Position numbers and translations under genes: made by a program. The notes beneath the pieces were generated by a model. That model ran no database searches. It saw only the letters and a list, made by a program, of their open reading frames with translations, and was not told where the DNA came from. 64,000 nucleotides of DNA from Mangifera indica (taxonomy: Eukaryota; Streptophyta; Magnoliopsida; Sapindales; Anacardiaceae): assembly GCF_011075055.1 (NCBI RefSeq), contig NC_058144.1, positions 10,072,138 through 10,136,137 of the forward strand, given 5' to 3'. Shown here piece by piece: positions 12,701 through 24,317 of the stretch (its first letter is position 1; every line of letters starts with the position of its first letter).

Positions 12701-13737
12701 TTGTTTTCTAGAAATAGTAAAACAATTTTAATGTCAATTCTTTCTTGCATGAGCAAGAAAAGTTGGTTGTGAATTTAGTTGATATAGTCCATCTCAAAGT
12801 GTCCCTTGAAGAAGACACACCTTGGTGTCATTGTCCTTAATAACACAAAAATCAGAAGTGATTTCAATAATTACATTATTGTCCTTAGTAAATTTTGAAA
12901 TACTAAGGAGATTTTTTATTATTTTTTGTACACAAAATATATTTTTAAGGTGTAGTTATCTATTTGAATTAAAGAAAAGAAAGGATGTGAAACTTGTATG
13001 GGTTATACCTATGTATTCACCACTTCCAACCTGCAGTTGTTGTTTTCCATTGTACTTAGACTTGACAACAAGTTGTTAAAGATTTGAGGTTCCATGGTCC
13101 ATGGTACTTGAGTCTAAATACCAGTTGGGATCTTCTAAAATGTTTCAATGGGTTGTCATGGACAATGGGTGTCTTCATTGTGTTTAGGTTGGATAAGTTT
13201 GTGTTTTCAAAATTTGGTTTGAAGAAGGGATAGATTGTTTGAGCAAAGAAGGCTAGATTTTTTTTTGAACTTGTTGGTTTATAGTACCTAGAGTTTTCTT
13301 ACTTAAACTGAACAAGAGCATGTGACTCTAATCCATCTGAATAAGGTTACAGATTTGTTCTATTTTGTTGAAAATCATAAAAATTAGTGAAGGTAGCTCC
13401 ACTATTTAGATTGGGTCTATTATAGGTTATATCAAACATATGATGGCAACTCAGTGTTATATGACCATCTCGCCACAAGCTTGACTAAAGTGAACTTGAT
13501 CTGAACTACTCTGATTTTCATAAAAACATCTAGTTTTATGTTGTTCTCGCTCTATCTATCAAACATCAAATCAAAACTATCAACATTCCCATAGTAAGCT
13601 CTAGCATCATTTCTAGCCCTAACTATACTTGTCACATTAACTAGACTGCCATGAACATCTATAAAACTCATAAAATTTGTAATCAACATTTGTTCATACG
13701 ATTGCAAAGCATATTTTGCCTCAACCAAGGCTATTTT
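9770..13737 (-). pseudogene. Copia gag (3' part)-integrase-RT-RNase H, broken
   Basis: Minus-strand pieces in order: the gag 3' part at 13740-13552 ('EAKYALQSYEQML'), an integrase core with 'DFGGEYRSL' at about 12260-12230, the integrase C-terminal region at 12009-11455 ('KVFAYSCFPYLRP', 'RCVFIGYN'), RT at 11287-10913 ('MLVAEGFQKNPGINYSDTF', 'YMTQPEGFE'), and RNase H with a 'QNANSLTCNLVFH' box near 10050-9990. Many stops and frameshifts separate them. The RT catalytic box at about 10735-10752 reads 'CVDV' instead of the family's YVDD, so the second Asp is lost. The frame ends near 9770. Confidence 0.88.
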
Positions 13738-13754
13738 CACTACAAAAAAAAAAT

Positions 13755-13935
13755 GGCCTTTAACGAGAGAAAATTAATGAGAAGACAAATATCTCATCGT
13801 TATAACTATTACTTTTATAACTTTAACGAATAATTATATATATTCTCGTTAAAACTAAATAAATTTATGCTTTTAACGACAGATTTTTAATTTTCTCACT
13901 AAAATAACTTACAAACTTGTCGTTATTAATTTTAT
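13755..13935. repeat. CACTA 5' subterminal repeats
   Basis: Short degenerate copies of a (T)TAACGA/TCTCGTTA motif in both orientations, for example 'TTTAACGAGAG' (13758-13770), 'TCTCGTTAAAA' (about 13842-13852), 'TTTTAACGACAG' and 'TTGTCGTTATT'. They correspond to motifs near the other end of the element. In En/Spm such clusters are bound by TNPA. Confidence 0.7.
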
Positions 13936-15452
13936 AAGTATATAAAATCTAAAAAGGAATACGAACTGAACTAAATTCAAATATTCCTTTACATCATTTT
14001 TAGATATTTTTAGATATTTTTAACTAATATAAATATTTTTAATTTATTATGAATATTAATTAATTAATTAATTTAATAAAAAAAATCTTATGAAAAATAT
14101 TTTGAATATCCTTTGCAAAACAAAATGATTATTTTCTCTGCCTGTACTCCATCATTTCATGCCTTACACCTCTCTCTCTCCCCCTTTAGGTTTCCGTCCA
14201 TGAGGGGAACATACAAATTAATATAACAATAACTAAATACAAATTAATAAAAAAAATAAGGAAAGAAAGAAGGCTGAGGCGTCTTTGTTTATTTGTCTTC
14301 TATAACAAAGAAAGTTCTAGTTGTCTTCTATAACAAAGAAAGAAAGAAGGTTGAGGCTGAGGCGTCCCTGTACTCTCTTGATCTCTCCACTCTCTTCACC
14401 AAGGAAACTCTCTCTCTTCACATCAATTTACTTACGAATTTCAAGGTTTGTTCTTCTTAAGCACTTAATTACTCTTTTCATTTCTTCTTATTTTGCTTTA
14501 ATCTCTGTTTGTCTTGGTAATTTTTTTTTTTGACTTTTTTTTTAAAATAAGTTTGTTCTTGTTTCTATTTTTTGTGCTGTTGTGGAAATCTTTTTAGCGG
14601 CAAATTGTACAGTCAATTGGAGAGGTTAGTATTGCTGTAAGTTTGTGATTTTTTTCTCTAGTATTAAATTTAGGGTTTTAGTACTTGTTGTAATGAATTC
14701 ACCCTTGTAAGTGTTTTTTCATTGTTTAATTATTTAATTATTCTCCATTTTTCATATATGTTTCTCTGATCTTATTTTTGGATTTACATATCCTTAGTGC
14801 ATAAGCTTAAAATTCTTTTTGTAAGCAGATTTTAGCAATACACCTTACCCTGATAATTAGGATAATAGTGATTCGGTAATTAGGATAATTAGGATAATAC
14901 TATCAAACATTTAGCTATGGTTGAAACTTAGGTACAATGTCCCAATTGTTTGGTGTGGGTGAAAGTGAATGTTCAGTAATAATGCTATGGTGTTATTCAT
15001 TGGCCTCGGTTTCCCTTACAGTGTGGATTACATTTTTCATGTGGTTTGTGAAATAAAGTCTTTCATTTCCCTTGAAGCTTCGTATTAGTATACAAAGTGA
15101 ATGTTTTTGTTATCAATTGATAAGTTCCAAGCAAGAGGACTTCCGTTAAATGATTTGTTCCATTCATTTAATGAAATAAATGACTTCCATTAAAATTTTA
15201 GCAGAAAAATTATGGACAAGTTAAAGCAGATTTTAGCAGATTTTTTTAAATTATAATAAATATGATTATTTAATATAATATTCTTTTTGTAATTTATGCA
15301 TATTTATCTGTTAGATGGATTGAAATTGATTATTTACTAATAAAATAGCTCCCACATTTTGTAATTGATGATGTACACTGGATTATAAATTGAAACTTAC
15401 TGTGTATATATTTTGTGTTGATATTGATAATTTCAGACATTCTTTATAAGTA

Positions 15453-16490
15453 ATGGCACCCGATAAGCAATGGATGAATCTTGTTAATGATCGGTTAAGT
15501 GAAGCATATCAATTAGGCATTAAGAACTTTTTAAACTATGCTTCAAAAAAGGTGGGAGATCATGAAATTCGATGTCCATGTGTAAAGTGTAACAACACTT
15601 ACTCTAGAAGTCATAAAGTGATTGAAACTCATTTAACAGTTTATGGCATAGTCCAAAATTATACATTTTGGTATCACCATGGAGAAAGGTTAGGTGAATC
15701 TGAATCTGATAGTGAAGAAGATGAGATAGTAGAAATCGAAGGAGAAGAAGAGATTCATGGGATTATGAGGGATTTTTTTCCTAGTTTTGATGCGTTTAAC
15801 AAAAATGAAGTGAATTTTGGTGGCTCAAGCTATAATGTTCAAAAAGAGGATCCTAATGATGAAGCAAAGAAATTTTATAGATTGTTGAGAGATTTGGAGC
15901 AACCGTTATATGAGGGTTCTAAGATTTCAAAATTGTCAACTATAATCAAACTTTTACATATTAAGAGCCTTGGTCATTGGAGTAACGAGTCATTCACCAT
16001 GTTATTACAAATGTTAAAAGATGAATTACTCCCTGATGGTTCTACATTGCCAAGTTCATATTATGAGACAAAAAAGATTATTCAAGATCTCGGGCTCTCT
16101 TACAAAAAGATTGATGCATGTGTTAATAATTGTATGTTATATTGGAAGAAAGATGAGGAGTCTAACTTTTGTAGTATATGTGGTGCTTCAAGATGGAAAA
16201 ATGATAATGGAGGAATCAAAGTTGGAAGGAATGGCAAAAGAAAACCAATGAAAATATTGCGATACTTCCCTTTAAAGTCAAGACTTCAAAGGCTATTCAT
16301 GTCTAGTAAGATAGCATCCTTTATGAGATGGCACCATGAAAAAGAGTTGATGATGGAGTAATGAGGCACCCAGCTGATCTTTACAATGGAAATCTTTTGA
16401 TGAAATGCACAATGTTTTTGCTTCAGAGCCTCGTAATGTGAGACTTGGTCTTGCAAGCAACGGCTTTCAAATGGATGACAATTGTGATTA
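15453..16490 (+). pseudogene. TNPD-type CACTA transposase, N-terminal part only
   Basis: The ATG at 15453 opens 302 codons. Residues about 1-75 match the transposase-associated domain found at the start of plant TNPD proteins, with a CPCVKC zinc-like motif and a 'YHHGERLGES' end. Residues about 125-300 match the start of the TNP2 transposase, including a Cys-rich 'CMLYWKKDEE..FCSICGASRWK' part. At about 16338 a frameshift moves the reading frame ('RHPADLYNG', then 'FASEPRNVRLGLASNGFQ' in another frame) and the DDE catalytic core that should follow is absent. A lysine/arginine-rich tail (16497-16660) follows, which may be the protein's original C-terminus. The element cannot make its own full transposase. 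Confidence 0.88.
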
Positions 16491-16809
16491 GATGGACAAC
16501 GTTAGTGAGGCATATCAACAGGAGGAATCATTTAGTTATAAAGAGACAACTCCCATGTCAACTGCAATAAATAATGAAATCAATTGGGTGAAGGAAAATG
16601 TGGAGCCAATGCAGGTTGAAGTAGTGACTAAAAAAAAGAAAAGAAAAAGAAGATGTTAAAAATTTCGTTGCATTAAAAGTATAAATTAAATTGTTTTTTG
16701 TTCTCTTTCATACAGGTGAGCTATTATATGCTTATTTATGCATATATCTTTTAATTATCACTTATGGGATTAACTAAAATGTTTTTTTTTTTTTTTTGTC
16801 TTATTTCAG

Positions 16810-18841
16810 GTTTACATAAATGATGCAAATGTCCAAAGTTGTAAAAAGATCGATGTTAAAGACCAACAAGTTTATAGCCCCTTTTAGAATGACAAATGAT
16901 AATCCAAGTTTTGGTATCTTTCTCTACTATGTCTACATTCTAAATTACAGTTATTATGTTCATCATTTACTCTAAATGTTTATTGATTGTTTATGTGATT
17001 CATAATTCCTAGAACCTCCAAAGGCAACAAATGTTAAGATACATGGTGATCTATAGGAAAACAATAAAATAACCATTACCGCAGACGTTAACGGAGGGGT
17101 TGAAGTTATTAGTGTAGTTCAGTGGCATAAAACCACGACTATTGAATTAGATATTCAAAATGGTCTTAAAGAAATTAGCATGTGTACTACTGAAAAGGCA
17201 CGTATTATGCAAAACTATTTTTTCTAATTTAAAATTTGTTGTGCATATTTTAACTTGTAATTTTCATTAATAATATTGAATGGTTTTTGTAAAATGTTTT
17301 AGGAATTTCTCTTGCCAATAGGAGTTTCTGGATATTACATTGTTGCAAAGTATACTCCTATGACTTTTGATGGTAAATCTGGTGAACCAGTGTTTGTTAC
17401 ATCCAAAAATGTAGTTGAAAGTAAGTATATGTTATTCAAGTCTTAATTTGGTCTATATTTAGTTACATGGATTTTAGATTTTTTTTGGGTATTTTCCAAA
17501 TTCTTGAAGGTGAAATTTATACTCAAAAAAGGAAAGTTCGAGGAAAAAATCATAACAAAAAAGTATCTGGTCTAAAAAATGGAGAAAAACTTCCAATTGT
17601 CTTCTACAACAATCGAGCAGTGAGAGAGAATCATCAATCATGGTCAAGGCACTTGGGAAGAATTGTGCGTAATCCAAACATTTGTCCTATACGAGTGAAA
17701 TCTTGGAAAGAAATTGGAAAGAAAGAGAAAGATCATATGTGGGAATCTGTAAAGGTACATTTTCTAATTTACTTTATCTTATATTGTGATTGTTTACTCA
17801 AAATAGATATGCTTAATCACATTCTCAAATTTTATTTTTAATAGGATAAATTTGAGAATCCTGACATGGAGTTGTATCGTGACTACACTTTGGAACATAT
17901 GAATACCTTGTGGGTAAATTGGAGATCATGTTTAAATGCAAAATATGTTAAACCTTGCAAAACCGTAGCTGAAGCTTTAAAAAATAAGCCAGAAGGTATG
18001 GAGAAAGAAGATTGGGAATGGTTGACTAAACACTTTTTTACTAAGGATTTTCAGGTATAATCTATTTTGAATATAAAAATGTCAAATAGTTTTAATGTTT
18101 TGATTCATTATTGCTACATGTCAAATAATAATTATTTTTTGGTTTTTCATATAGAAAATAAGCTCTCAAGCCTCTCAAAACAGAGCTAAATCTTCAATGC
18201 CTCATTGTACGGGTAGTAAACCTCATAGACAGATTATTTATGACATGGTAATAAATAGTAATTTGTTTATTTATGATATATATTGTTCAATATAATTTTT
18301 TTGATGACTTTGTATAACTACCAAAAGGGAGGAAAAGAAAGTAATCCACCTGATATGGGAATACTCTTTTTTGAAACTCGAAAAAAGGATGGAAAGTTGG
18401 TTGAGCTGAAACTGAAGAAAAACATGTATGTTCTACTACTTATGCTTTTATTAAATGTGCTAAGTAGTATTCTTTATTTCAATTTTAAGACTATTTAAAT
18501 TTTGTAGCTTCAAATTGTAAAGACTATTCAAGCTGAGCCAACACTTTCTACTATTGAGGTAATTGAAAAATGTTTCAGAGCACAACATCACAGCAATGTG
18601 TTTGGCTATGGGGGTGGAATTAAACGAAAAAACTTCAAAGATCCTAGACAAAAGAAGATGGATGAACTTCAAGCCAAACTTCATAATAAGGATGAAGAAA
18701 ATCGCATCCTCAAGAGGCACATCGCAAAGATTGAAGAGAGATTGCTAAGGATTGAACATTTTATGCAACAAAACCCAAATGTGTCCACTGAATTTCCCTT
18801 ATCAGAACTTGATCAGGAACTTCATAAGGTTATATTTTCAT
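16810..18841 (+). pseudogene. TNPA-type CACTA gene (plant transposase Ptta/En/Spm family), broken
   Basis: A series of exon-like blocks on the plus strand separated by intron-like AT-rich gaps. They are a 'SGYYIVAKYTPMTFDGK' block (about 17325-17385), a block with 'KLPIVFYNNRAVRENHQSW' and 'KSWKEIGKKEKDHMWESVK' (17500-17755), a block at 17845-18054 ending 'LTKHFFTKDFQ', an 'NRAKSSMPHCTGSKPH' block (18178-18230), a 'GGKESNPPDMGILFFETRKK' block (18328-18420), and a coiled-coil-like C-terminal block (18510-18832) rich in Lys/Glu. The order matches the second gene of plant CACTA elements. An in-frame stop near 17055 indicates decay, though some blocks could still splice together. Confidence 0.75.
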
Positions 18842-19807
18842 AAATCTGCTTTTAGAAATATGATTACTTTTTAGATAAATGATACCTTCTAATCATAAAG
18901 TGTTTTTTTTTTTTTCGATCGAATGATTCAAATTTTTGTAGAATGATGTTTAAAAGCTAGACAACATGAAAGCATTTTGGCAACTTTTTTGTTGGATAGG
19001 TATTATATTCTTAAACTTCTTATATGATCATTAGTAATTTTGGTTTGTGTCTTGCTTTTTTCTTTATTGAAATTAAACTCAATTTATCAAAATTAAACTA
19101 AGTTATATCTTATTGATTATACTTTCTGTTACTGGCTAGTAATATTTGCTAGGTGAAGCAAATTGCCAACCTTCATCCATTTAAGGTTGATTTTCTTATG
19201 TCTGACTATTTGCTAGGTGAAGCAATTGCCAAGTTTATTCAAAACATAGTCATAGGAATTATTTCACCACCCAATCTTTTAATAGCAAGAAATTCCAAGT
19301 TCCTAGTTGATGTTTCAAGTTAAATGAATCTTTGGTTGGTGTGTTCTTGCTTTCTGTCTTCATTTGCATTAATTCATTCCGATTGAAGTCTTTGTTTTTC
19401 ATTTGGGATTTCATTTTACAAAAGCTCTTCATTTGCATTAATTCATTCCAGTTGATGTTTATGAATTTTGCTTCCATTGCAGGAGAGTAAAATCTTTATC
19501 TTTAGAAGGATGCTCACTACTAACAACAAAAGGTTTGGAAATTTTGTGTAACCTTCGGCACCTGCATGTGATTCTTCCTTGTAACAACTTTGAGTAAAAT
19601 TATGTGTAACAAATTCAAAATTTGAGTAAAATTTGCTTGTAACAACTTTTTAATTTCGGTTATAAAAAGAGATTATTATAATAAGAAATTTATAATTTTC
19701 CTTCTTATTTTTTATATTTGTGGATCATATAAAGACTTTAAGATAATTGTGATTAGATATAATCAATGTCAACGATCATATCTTGAGAATCAAATTTTTA
19801 TTATGAA

Positions 19808-20265
19808 ATATTATTATAACGATGAAGATATTTATTATTGATATTATATTTAGTGGTGGGTAATTATTATTATAACGACAAAGATATTTATTGTTAATAT
19901 TATGTTTAGTGAGCGATAAATATTGTTATGATGATAGGGATATTCATTGTTGATATTATGTTTAATGACCAATAAATATTGTTATAACGACGGGAATATT
20001 TATTGTTAGTATAATGTTTAGTAATGGGTAAATATTATTATAATGACAGGGATATTTATCGTTAAAATTGCTATTTTTAATGATGGGATTTATACCTATC
20101 GTTATTTATATTAACGATGGGACTTTTCTTCTTATCGTTAATACTTTTAGCGGTGGAAGCTATAACAACGGATGACGACGGGATTTTTTCCATCGTTAAA
20201 ACTCTTTAACGATGAGAAATAGACTTTTAACGATTAATTTTCCTCTCGTTACAGCCTATTTTTTT
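19808..20265. repeat. CACTA 3' subterminal tandem repeats
   Basis: About four to five degenerate copies of a roughly 60-bp unit from about 19808 to 20070. Each contains 'TATTRTTATAACGAYRRRGATATTYATTG' and a 'TATGTTTAGTR' tail. A cluster of short 'ATCGTTAA'/'TTAACGA' motifs then runs to the terminal inverted repeat. The 5' end carries shorter single motifs, so the two ends are asymmetric. Confidence 0.8.
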
Positions 20266-20275
20266 TGTAGTGTTT

Positions 20276-20650
20276 CTTATTAGCAAAGTCTAATTTTGTC
20301 TTAGAGATACATTACTAATGGGTCAAACTTTGGTCCTACTCTATCAGTTATATATCTAATCAATTCATCTTTAGTAACAGTCTGACCACTAGAAGTTAAT
20401 GCATCACCTACTTCTTTCATTTTCTTTACATAATCAGTTATTAATATCATTCCCTTTTGAAGAGTTTAAAGGGTAGTTTTTTAGCTATACCATCCTAATT
20501 ATGGAATTTGGAATGAAGTAATTTTGTAGGATGACCCAAATTTCTGTGTAAGTCTTACATTTTGAAATATTGCTAAACATGGATTAGAGATCGAAAATAT
20601 GAAACAACTTCTTAGAAATTTATCTTTCCTCTTCTAGTATCTGTATTGAG
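20276..20650 (-). pseudogene. Copia gag, 5' part, cut off by the CACTA element
   Basis: The minus strand reads a copia UBN2-type gag: 'DALTSSGQTVTKDELIRYI' followed by a 'VGPKFDPLVM' block (about 20390-20305). The remainder of the same gag lies on the other side of the CACTA insertion at 13737. Frameshifts are present and the N-terminal part is degraded. Confidence 0.8.
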
Positions 20651-21987
20651 GGTTCGTTTGTTTTAAGTAACAATTGTTGAAGTCATTTCTAACAAACATA
20701 AAAGGAGCACAAAGCGGTAATGATGGAGGCTTCGCTGTGCTTGTGGCTTGTTAGAACCCAAGGACAACTTTGTGGTGAAAGGGAGAGAAATATTATTCAC
20801 TCAACGGCTAAAGTTGTATAAAAATAAACACACTGTCTATTTTTTTACGAGAAGAGCACATATATAAACACAAACACATGTGCCACTCGAGACTTGAACA
20901 TATCCCAAACAGCTCCTGCATATGTGCCTAGGACCAAAGAATGTCCCAAGCATGCACAGCTTGGATGGGAATTGTCCCACCCATACACATGAATATATAT
21001 TTAGTCAATGTTTTTAATGCGTATATATATTTTATTTAATTTTCCCATGATTCATGAGATTATTACTTTAGTAAAATTAGGAAAAAATCTTACATCATCC
21101 TAATTTGATATTCAAATTAAATTATGTGAATTTGAATTTCAAATTAAATGATGTGGATTTGAGTCAATCCAAATTCTCGCATACACTCTAACAACTCAAG
21201 ATTATGACACTAATTTCCCAAAGTATAATAAAATACATTTCATGTCCCTTGGTCTTTCCAAGGCTCTACATTCTTCATCCAAAATTCATACCAAATCCAA
21301 CTTGAACAATTCTTATGCCTTTAGAGTTCATCAACTCCTTTTGTGTGTGACTCATAGGCTCTTCACAAAGTCAGTAGTGACCATATTCATATAGGGCTTT
21401 CAACGTGACATCCGTTTGGACACAAACCAAGATTAATCTTTAACAAGACATCATGATCACCTGATTAGTAGAGATTAGCACATGAAGTCTTTCAACTTGT
21501 CAATGATACGATTACTCATACAATTTAATCATTTTGTCATATGATATCTCTTTAAAGCTAAGGTATAGATTAAGTGTCTCTCTCAAGGTTCTTTGAATTA
21601 CATAGATTGACTTCTGTTAATGATCGAATAATATTAAATCGAACATCAACTCAATCTCATTGTGGCCACAGATTTAATTGGTCATTGACATCTGTCAAAA
21701 GACCTTAACTGAGATATCAACTCTCATGCTCGAAAATAAAAAATCTTTTATTGATCAATCATAGTCTTCGTATAGATCTCGATATAGTCAATCGCCACCT
21801 TTCTAGCAATCCCCTGACTAGACTATGTTGAATTGATTTCAAACCATATCAATCTTTGTACAAGATAGTATGGTGATCTCAAGTCTAAGGATCACATGTA
21901 CCTCAATTAACTAAGAAGATATTTTTTATAAATACTTGAGTAACTATTCATATGAAATCCTTTTAGCAAGTCAGTTCAGTGAATAGT
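20651..21987. other. Unclassified non-coding repeat-like DNA, left of solo LTR A
   Basis: No gene. A TGTTAGAACCC at 20749 with a TATA-like stretch about 70 bp later looks like the start of an LTR, but no matching end with a target duplication was found. The sequence continues beyond solo LTR A (from 24318). It is possibly an old LTR or non-autonomous retrotransposon body. Confidence 0.4.
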
Positions 21988-22078
21988 TGTAATACCCTCA
22001 GGTATAGTCCAGGGGTAATTATGTCTTTTGACCCTGTTTTGAGATTTTTCTCATTTTAAATATATATATGTAGGGGTG

Positions 22079-22082
<4 letters not shown>

Positions 22083-22129
<47 letters not shown>

Positions 22130-22161
22130 TAAATAAATAAATATATATATATATATATATA
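22083..22161. repeat. (TA)n microsatellite in solo LTR A
   Basis: Nearly uninterrupted TA dinucleotides from about 22083 to 22126, with a second run at 22141-22161. The equivalent position in LTR B (about 31652-31694) also carries (TA)n. Confidence 0.9.
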
Positions 22162-22718
22162 AATGCAAAAAAGGGCAAAAAGGGAAAAGAGAAAAAGAGA
22201 AAGGGATAAGGCTTTAGATATAAAGAGAAAGAGAAGACTTTTCCATCATTTTACATCTTCTCCCGTAAAAAAAAAAACTCCAGCAGCCTCCTTTCATGTT
22301 CTTTTCTTTGCTTTCTTGAAGCCAAAGGAAGAAGTTGAAGGAATATTAGAAGATAAAATAAGAAGAAAAGAAAAGGAAGCACTTGGAAGCTTTGGTAACC
22401 AAAGATCTCCTTCCTTCTTCTTTCATCTATGTTTATATGCATGTTATGTGAATATGTTAGAGTGTTTTGGTATTGATTTAAAGTGATATTGGTGATAAAG
22501 GAAGCAAAACAAAGAGGAGGAAGCCAACTTTCAAAGATTTGGCTTGAAACAAGGTAAGGGGTTTCCTCCTTGATATGTGATATGTTTTAGGGTTTTGGTT
22601 CCTTAGATCTATATTATATATGTTGATTTTGATGTTGAGGAATGTTGTTTTGCCATTTGGGATGTCTATGTATGTGATTTTGCTCATGGCAGAAAGTTAC
22701 AGAATATTTACAGTTTTT

Positions 22719-23310
22719 GCCACTGAGTTCGTCCCATGTTTTGGCTGCCTTATTGAATGAATTATGAGTGCTATTATATCTTGTTGGAAAGATCTTTGAA
22801 TCCTCTTTCCAATGATATATAGCTTGTATGAATTAGAGATCATTTGGACTGTTAAAGATTGTATAAACCGAAAGGACTGTTTTACTAAAGAAAAACAGGG
22901 GAGGCAGTTTTTGCCACTGAATTTATCTGCTGTTTTGACTGCCTGATTGAATGAATTATGAGTGCTATTATAGCTTGTTGGAAAGATCTTTGAATCCTCT
23001 TTTCAACGATATATAGTTTGTGTGAATTAGAAACCATTTGGGCTGTTAAATTGTATAAAAAGTATGCTGCCCTGCTAAATGTCTGTTCTGTGAACAGTAT
23101 TTCGTAATTTTATCACTGAGTTTAGCTCACGTTTTGACTGCCTTATCTATTGAATTATGAGTGCTATTATAGGTCGTTGGAAAGATCTTTGAATCCTCTT
23201 TTCAACGATATATAGCTTGTATGAATTAGAAACCGTTTGGGATGTTAAATTGTATGAAAAAGAAAGTTGCCCTGTTAAATGACTGTTCTGTGAACAGTGT
23301 TTCGCAATTC
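22719..23310. repeat. Three ~190-bp tandem units inside solo LTR A
   Basis: Units start at about 22719, 22913 and 23113. Each begins with a 'GCCACTGAGTT'-like block, carries 'GAATTATGAGTGCTATTATA', then 'GTTGGAAAGATCTTTGAATCC' and 'GATATATAGCTTGT', and ends with a 'GGACTGTT...' block. The same unit is repeated in LTR B (about 30545-31110), so the array predates the dispersal of the two copies. Confidence 0.85.
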
Positions 23311-23311
23311 T

Positions 23312-23415
23312 GGGCAAGAAAGAAAGAAAGAAAGAAAGAAAAGGAAGAAGAAAGGAAAGAAAGGAAAGGAAAGGAAAGAAAAGAAGGAAAGAAAAAGAAA
23401 GAAAAATAAGAAAAA
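23312..23415. repeat. GAAA/GGAAA purine tract
   Basis: About 100 bp of almost pure purine on the plus strand (AAGAAAG and GGAAAGG units). LTR B carries the pyrimidine complement at about 30425-30530. Confidence 0.85.
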
Positions 23416-23558
23416 GAATTTGGGACTCAAGATTTAGGGGTCGTCCCAAGAGTAATGTCTGGTGAGTTATGAATAAAATTAAATGGAAGCAAATTTAGTA
23501 AAATATAAGACTCGTATGTATGCTATAAACTATGAGGGGGCACTTTACACTACACCGC

Positions 23559-23654
23559 CCGCAGTAGGGCATGTCCGCAGTAGGACACGTCCGTAGTAGG
23601 ACATAGACCCCCAGTAGGGTCCGCTCGCAGTAGAGCATGCTCGCAGTAGAGCTC
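23559..23654. repeat. Short GC-rich tandem array (CGCAGTAGGGCATGTC-type)
   Basis: Six or so degenerate 15-17 bp units around the core 'GCAGTAG(G/A)GCA'. The counterpart in LTR B lies at about 30205-30285. It stands out from the AT-rich context. Confidence 0.85.
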
Positions 23655-24317
23655 AATTCAGATTCAGAAATAGTGTAGTGAAAGAAAAAGAGCTTGAGCT
23701 TAGAAAAGTGCCAAATCCCTATAGTTAGCTTCCAGAAAGTATTAAATAGATACCAGATGGGACAAAGTATGACCCAAATAGTAAAGAGTGAACTAAATTA
23801 TCCCCTCAATCTCTTATAGAGGTTAGGATGTGGGGTTGAGTCCCAAAAGTGAGTTAGAATAGGAAAAAAGGATAGTTTACTTAATTTTTTCCCCTTACTG
23901 AGTGTTCTTATCACTCACTCCCTTTTCTTTCCTGATTGCAGGTACAGGTGATCGAGGTAGCTGCGAGGCAGGGTCAGGTCAGCGTAGGTAGATCCGGCTG
24001 GAGCAGGTTATCTCTGGTTTTTATTACATGCATACAGTAGCATGTTCTTATGGACTTTTGACTTTTGAGATTATGGTACAGTTACATATGATTACTCCCT
24101 GTTTTCAGATACTTTCAGATGAGTCTTCATATGAGTATATACATCTTTTGTTCGCTTCCAGATTTTTAGTTTTCGTGGTATACTTCCTAAACACTTTTAA
24201 TGATGCGTTTATTTTAAAGTATTTTTTAAAAAGAAAAAAAAATAGACGCTACGAATATTAATTCGTAACATTCCTCCTTCGGTGGGTAGTACTTCTAGGG
24301 AGGGATGTTACAATAGT

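Larger units (their letters stand above)
13738..20272 (+). mobile_element. CACTA (En/Spm) DNA transposon, internally deleted
   Basis: The left end is CACTACAAAAAAAAAA and the right end TTTTTTTTGTAGTG, a perfect inverted repeat of the CACTA signature. Both sides carry TTT (13735-13737 and 20273-20275), the expected 3-bp target duplication. Subterminal regions hold many short 'TAACGA'/'TCGTTA' motifs in both orientations, the usual binding sites of a TNPA-like protein. It contains a truncated TNPD-type transposase and a broken TNPA-type gene, both on the plus strand. Its length of 6535 bp is shorter than that of typical autonomous elements. Confidence 0.95.
7938..20650 (-). mobile_element. Ty1/copia retrotransposon, minus strand, carrying two later insertions
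   Basis: Read on the minus strand the order is gag (20650-20276, resuming at 13737), integrase (about 12800-11450), reverse transcriptase (about 11290-10250), RNase H (about 10250-9770), a 3' untranslated region, a polypurine tract (8517-8524) and a 3' LTR. A CACTA element (13738-20272) splits gag, and a Mutator-like MITE (8670-9622) lies between the RNase H stop region and the LTR. No 5' LTR was found past 20650. All coding parts are broken. Confidence 0.85.
21988..24312 (+). mobile_element. Solo LTR A of a long Ty3-type family
   Basis: Starts TGTAATACCCTCAGG and ends GGGATGTTACA, giving TGTAA/TTACA inverted ends. It is flanked by a perfect 5-bp duplication ATAGT (21983-21987 and 24313-24317). 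No internal retrotransposon sequence lies beside it, so it is a solo LTR left by LTR-LTR recombination. Its 2325-bp length and end sequence resemble chromovirus (Tekay-like) LTRs; that family assignment is inference. It contains a TA microsatellite, three tandem units of about 190 bp, a purine tract and a short GC-rich repeat array. A second copy lies inverted at 29537-31800. Confidence 0.93.
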
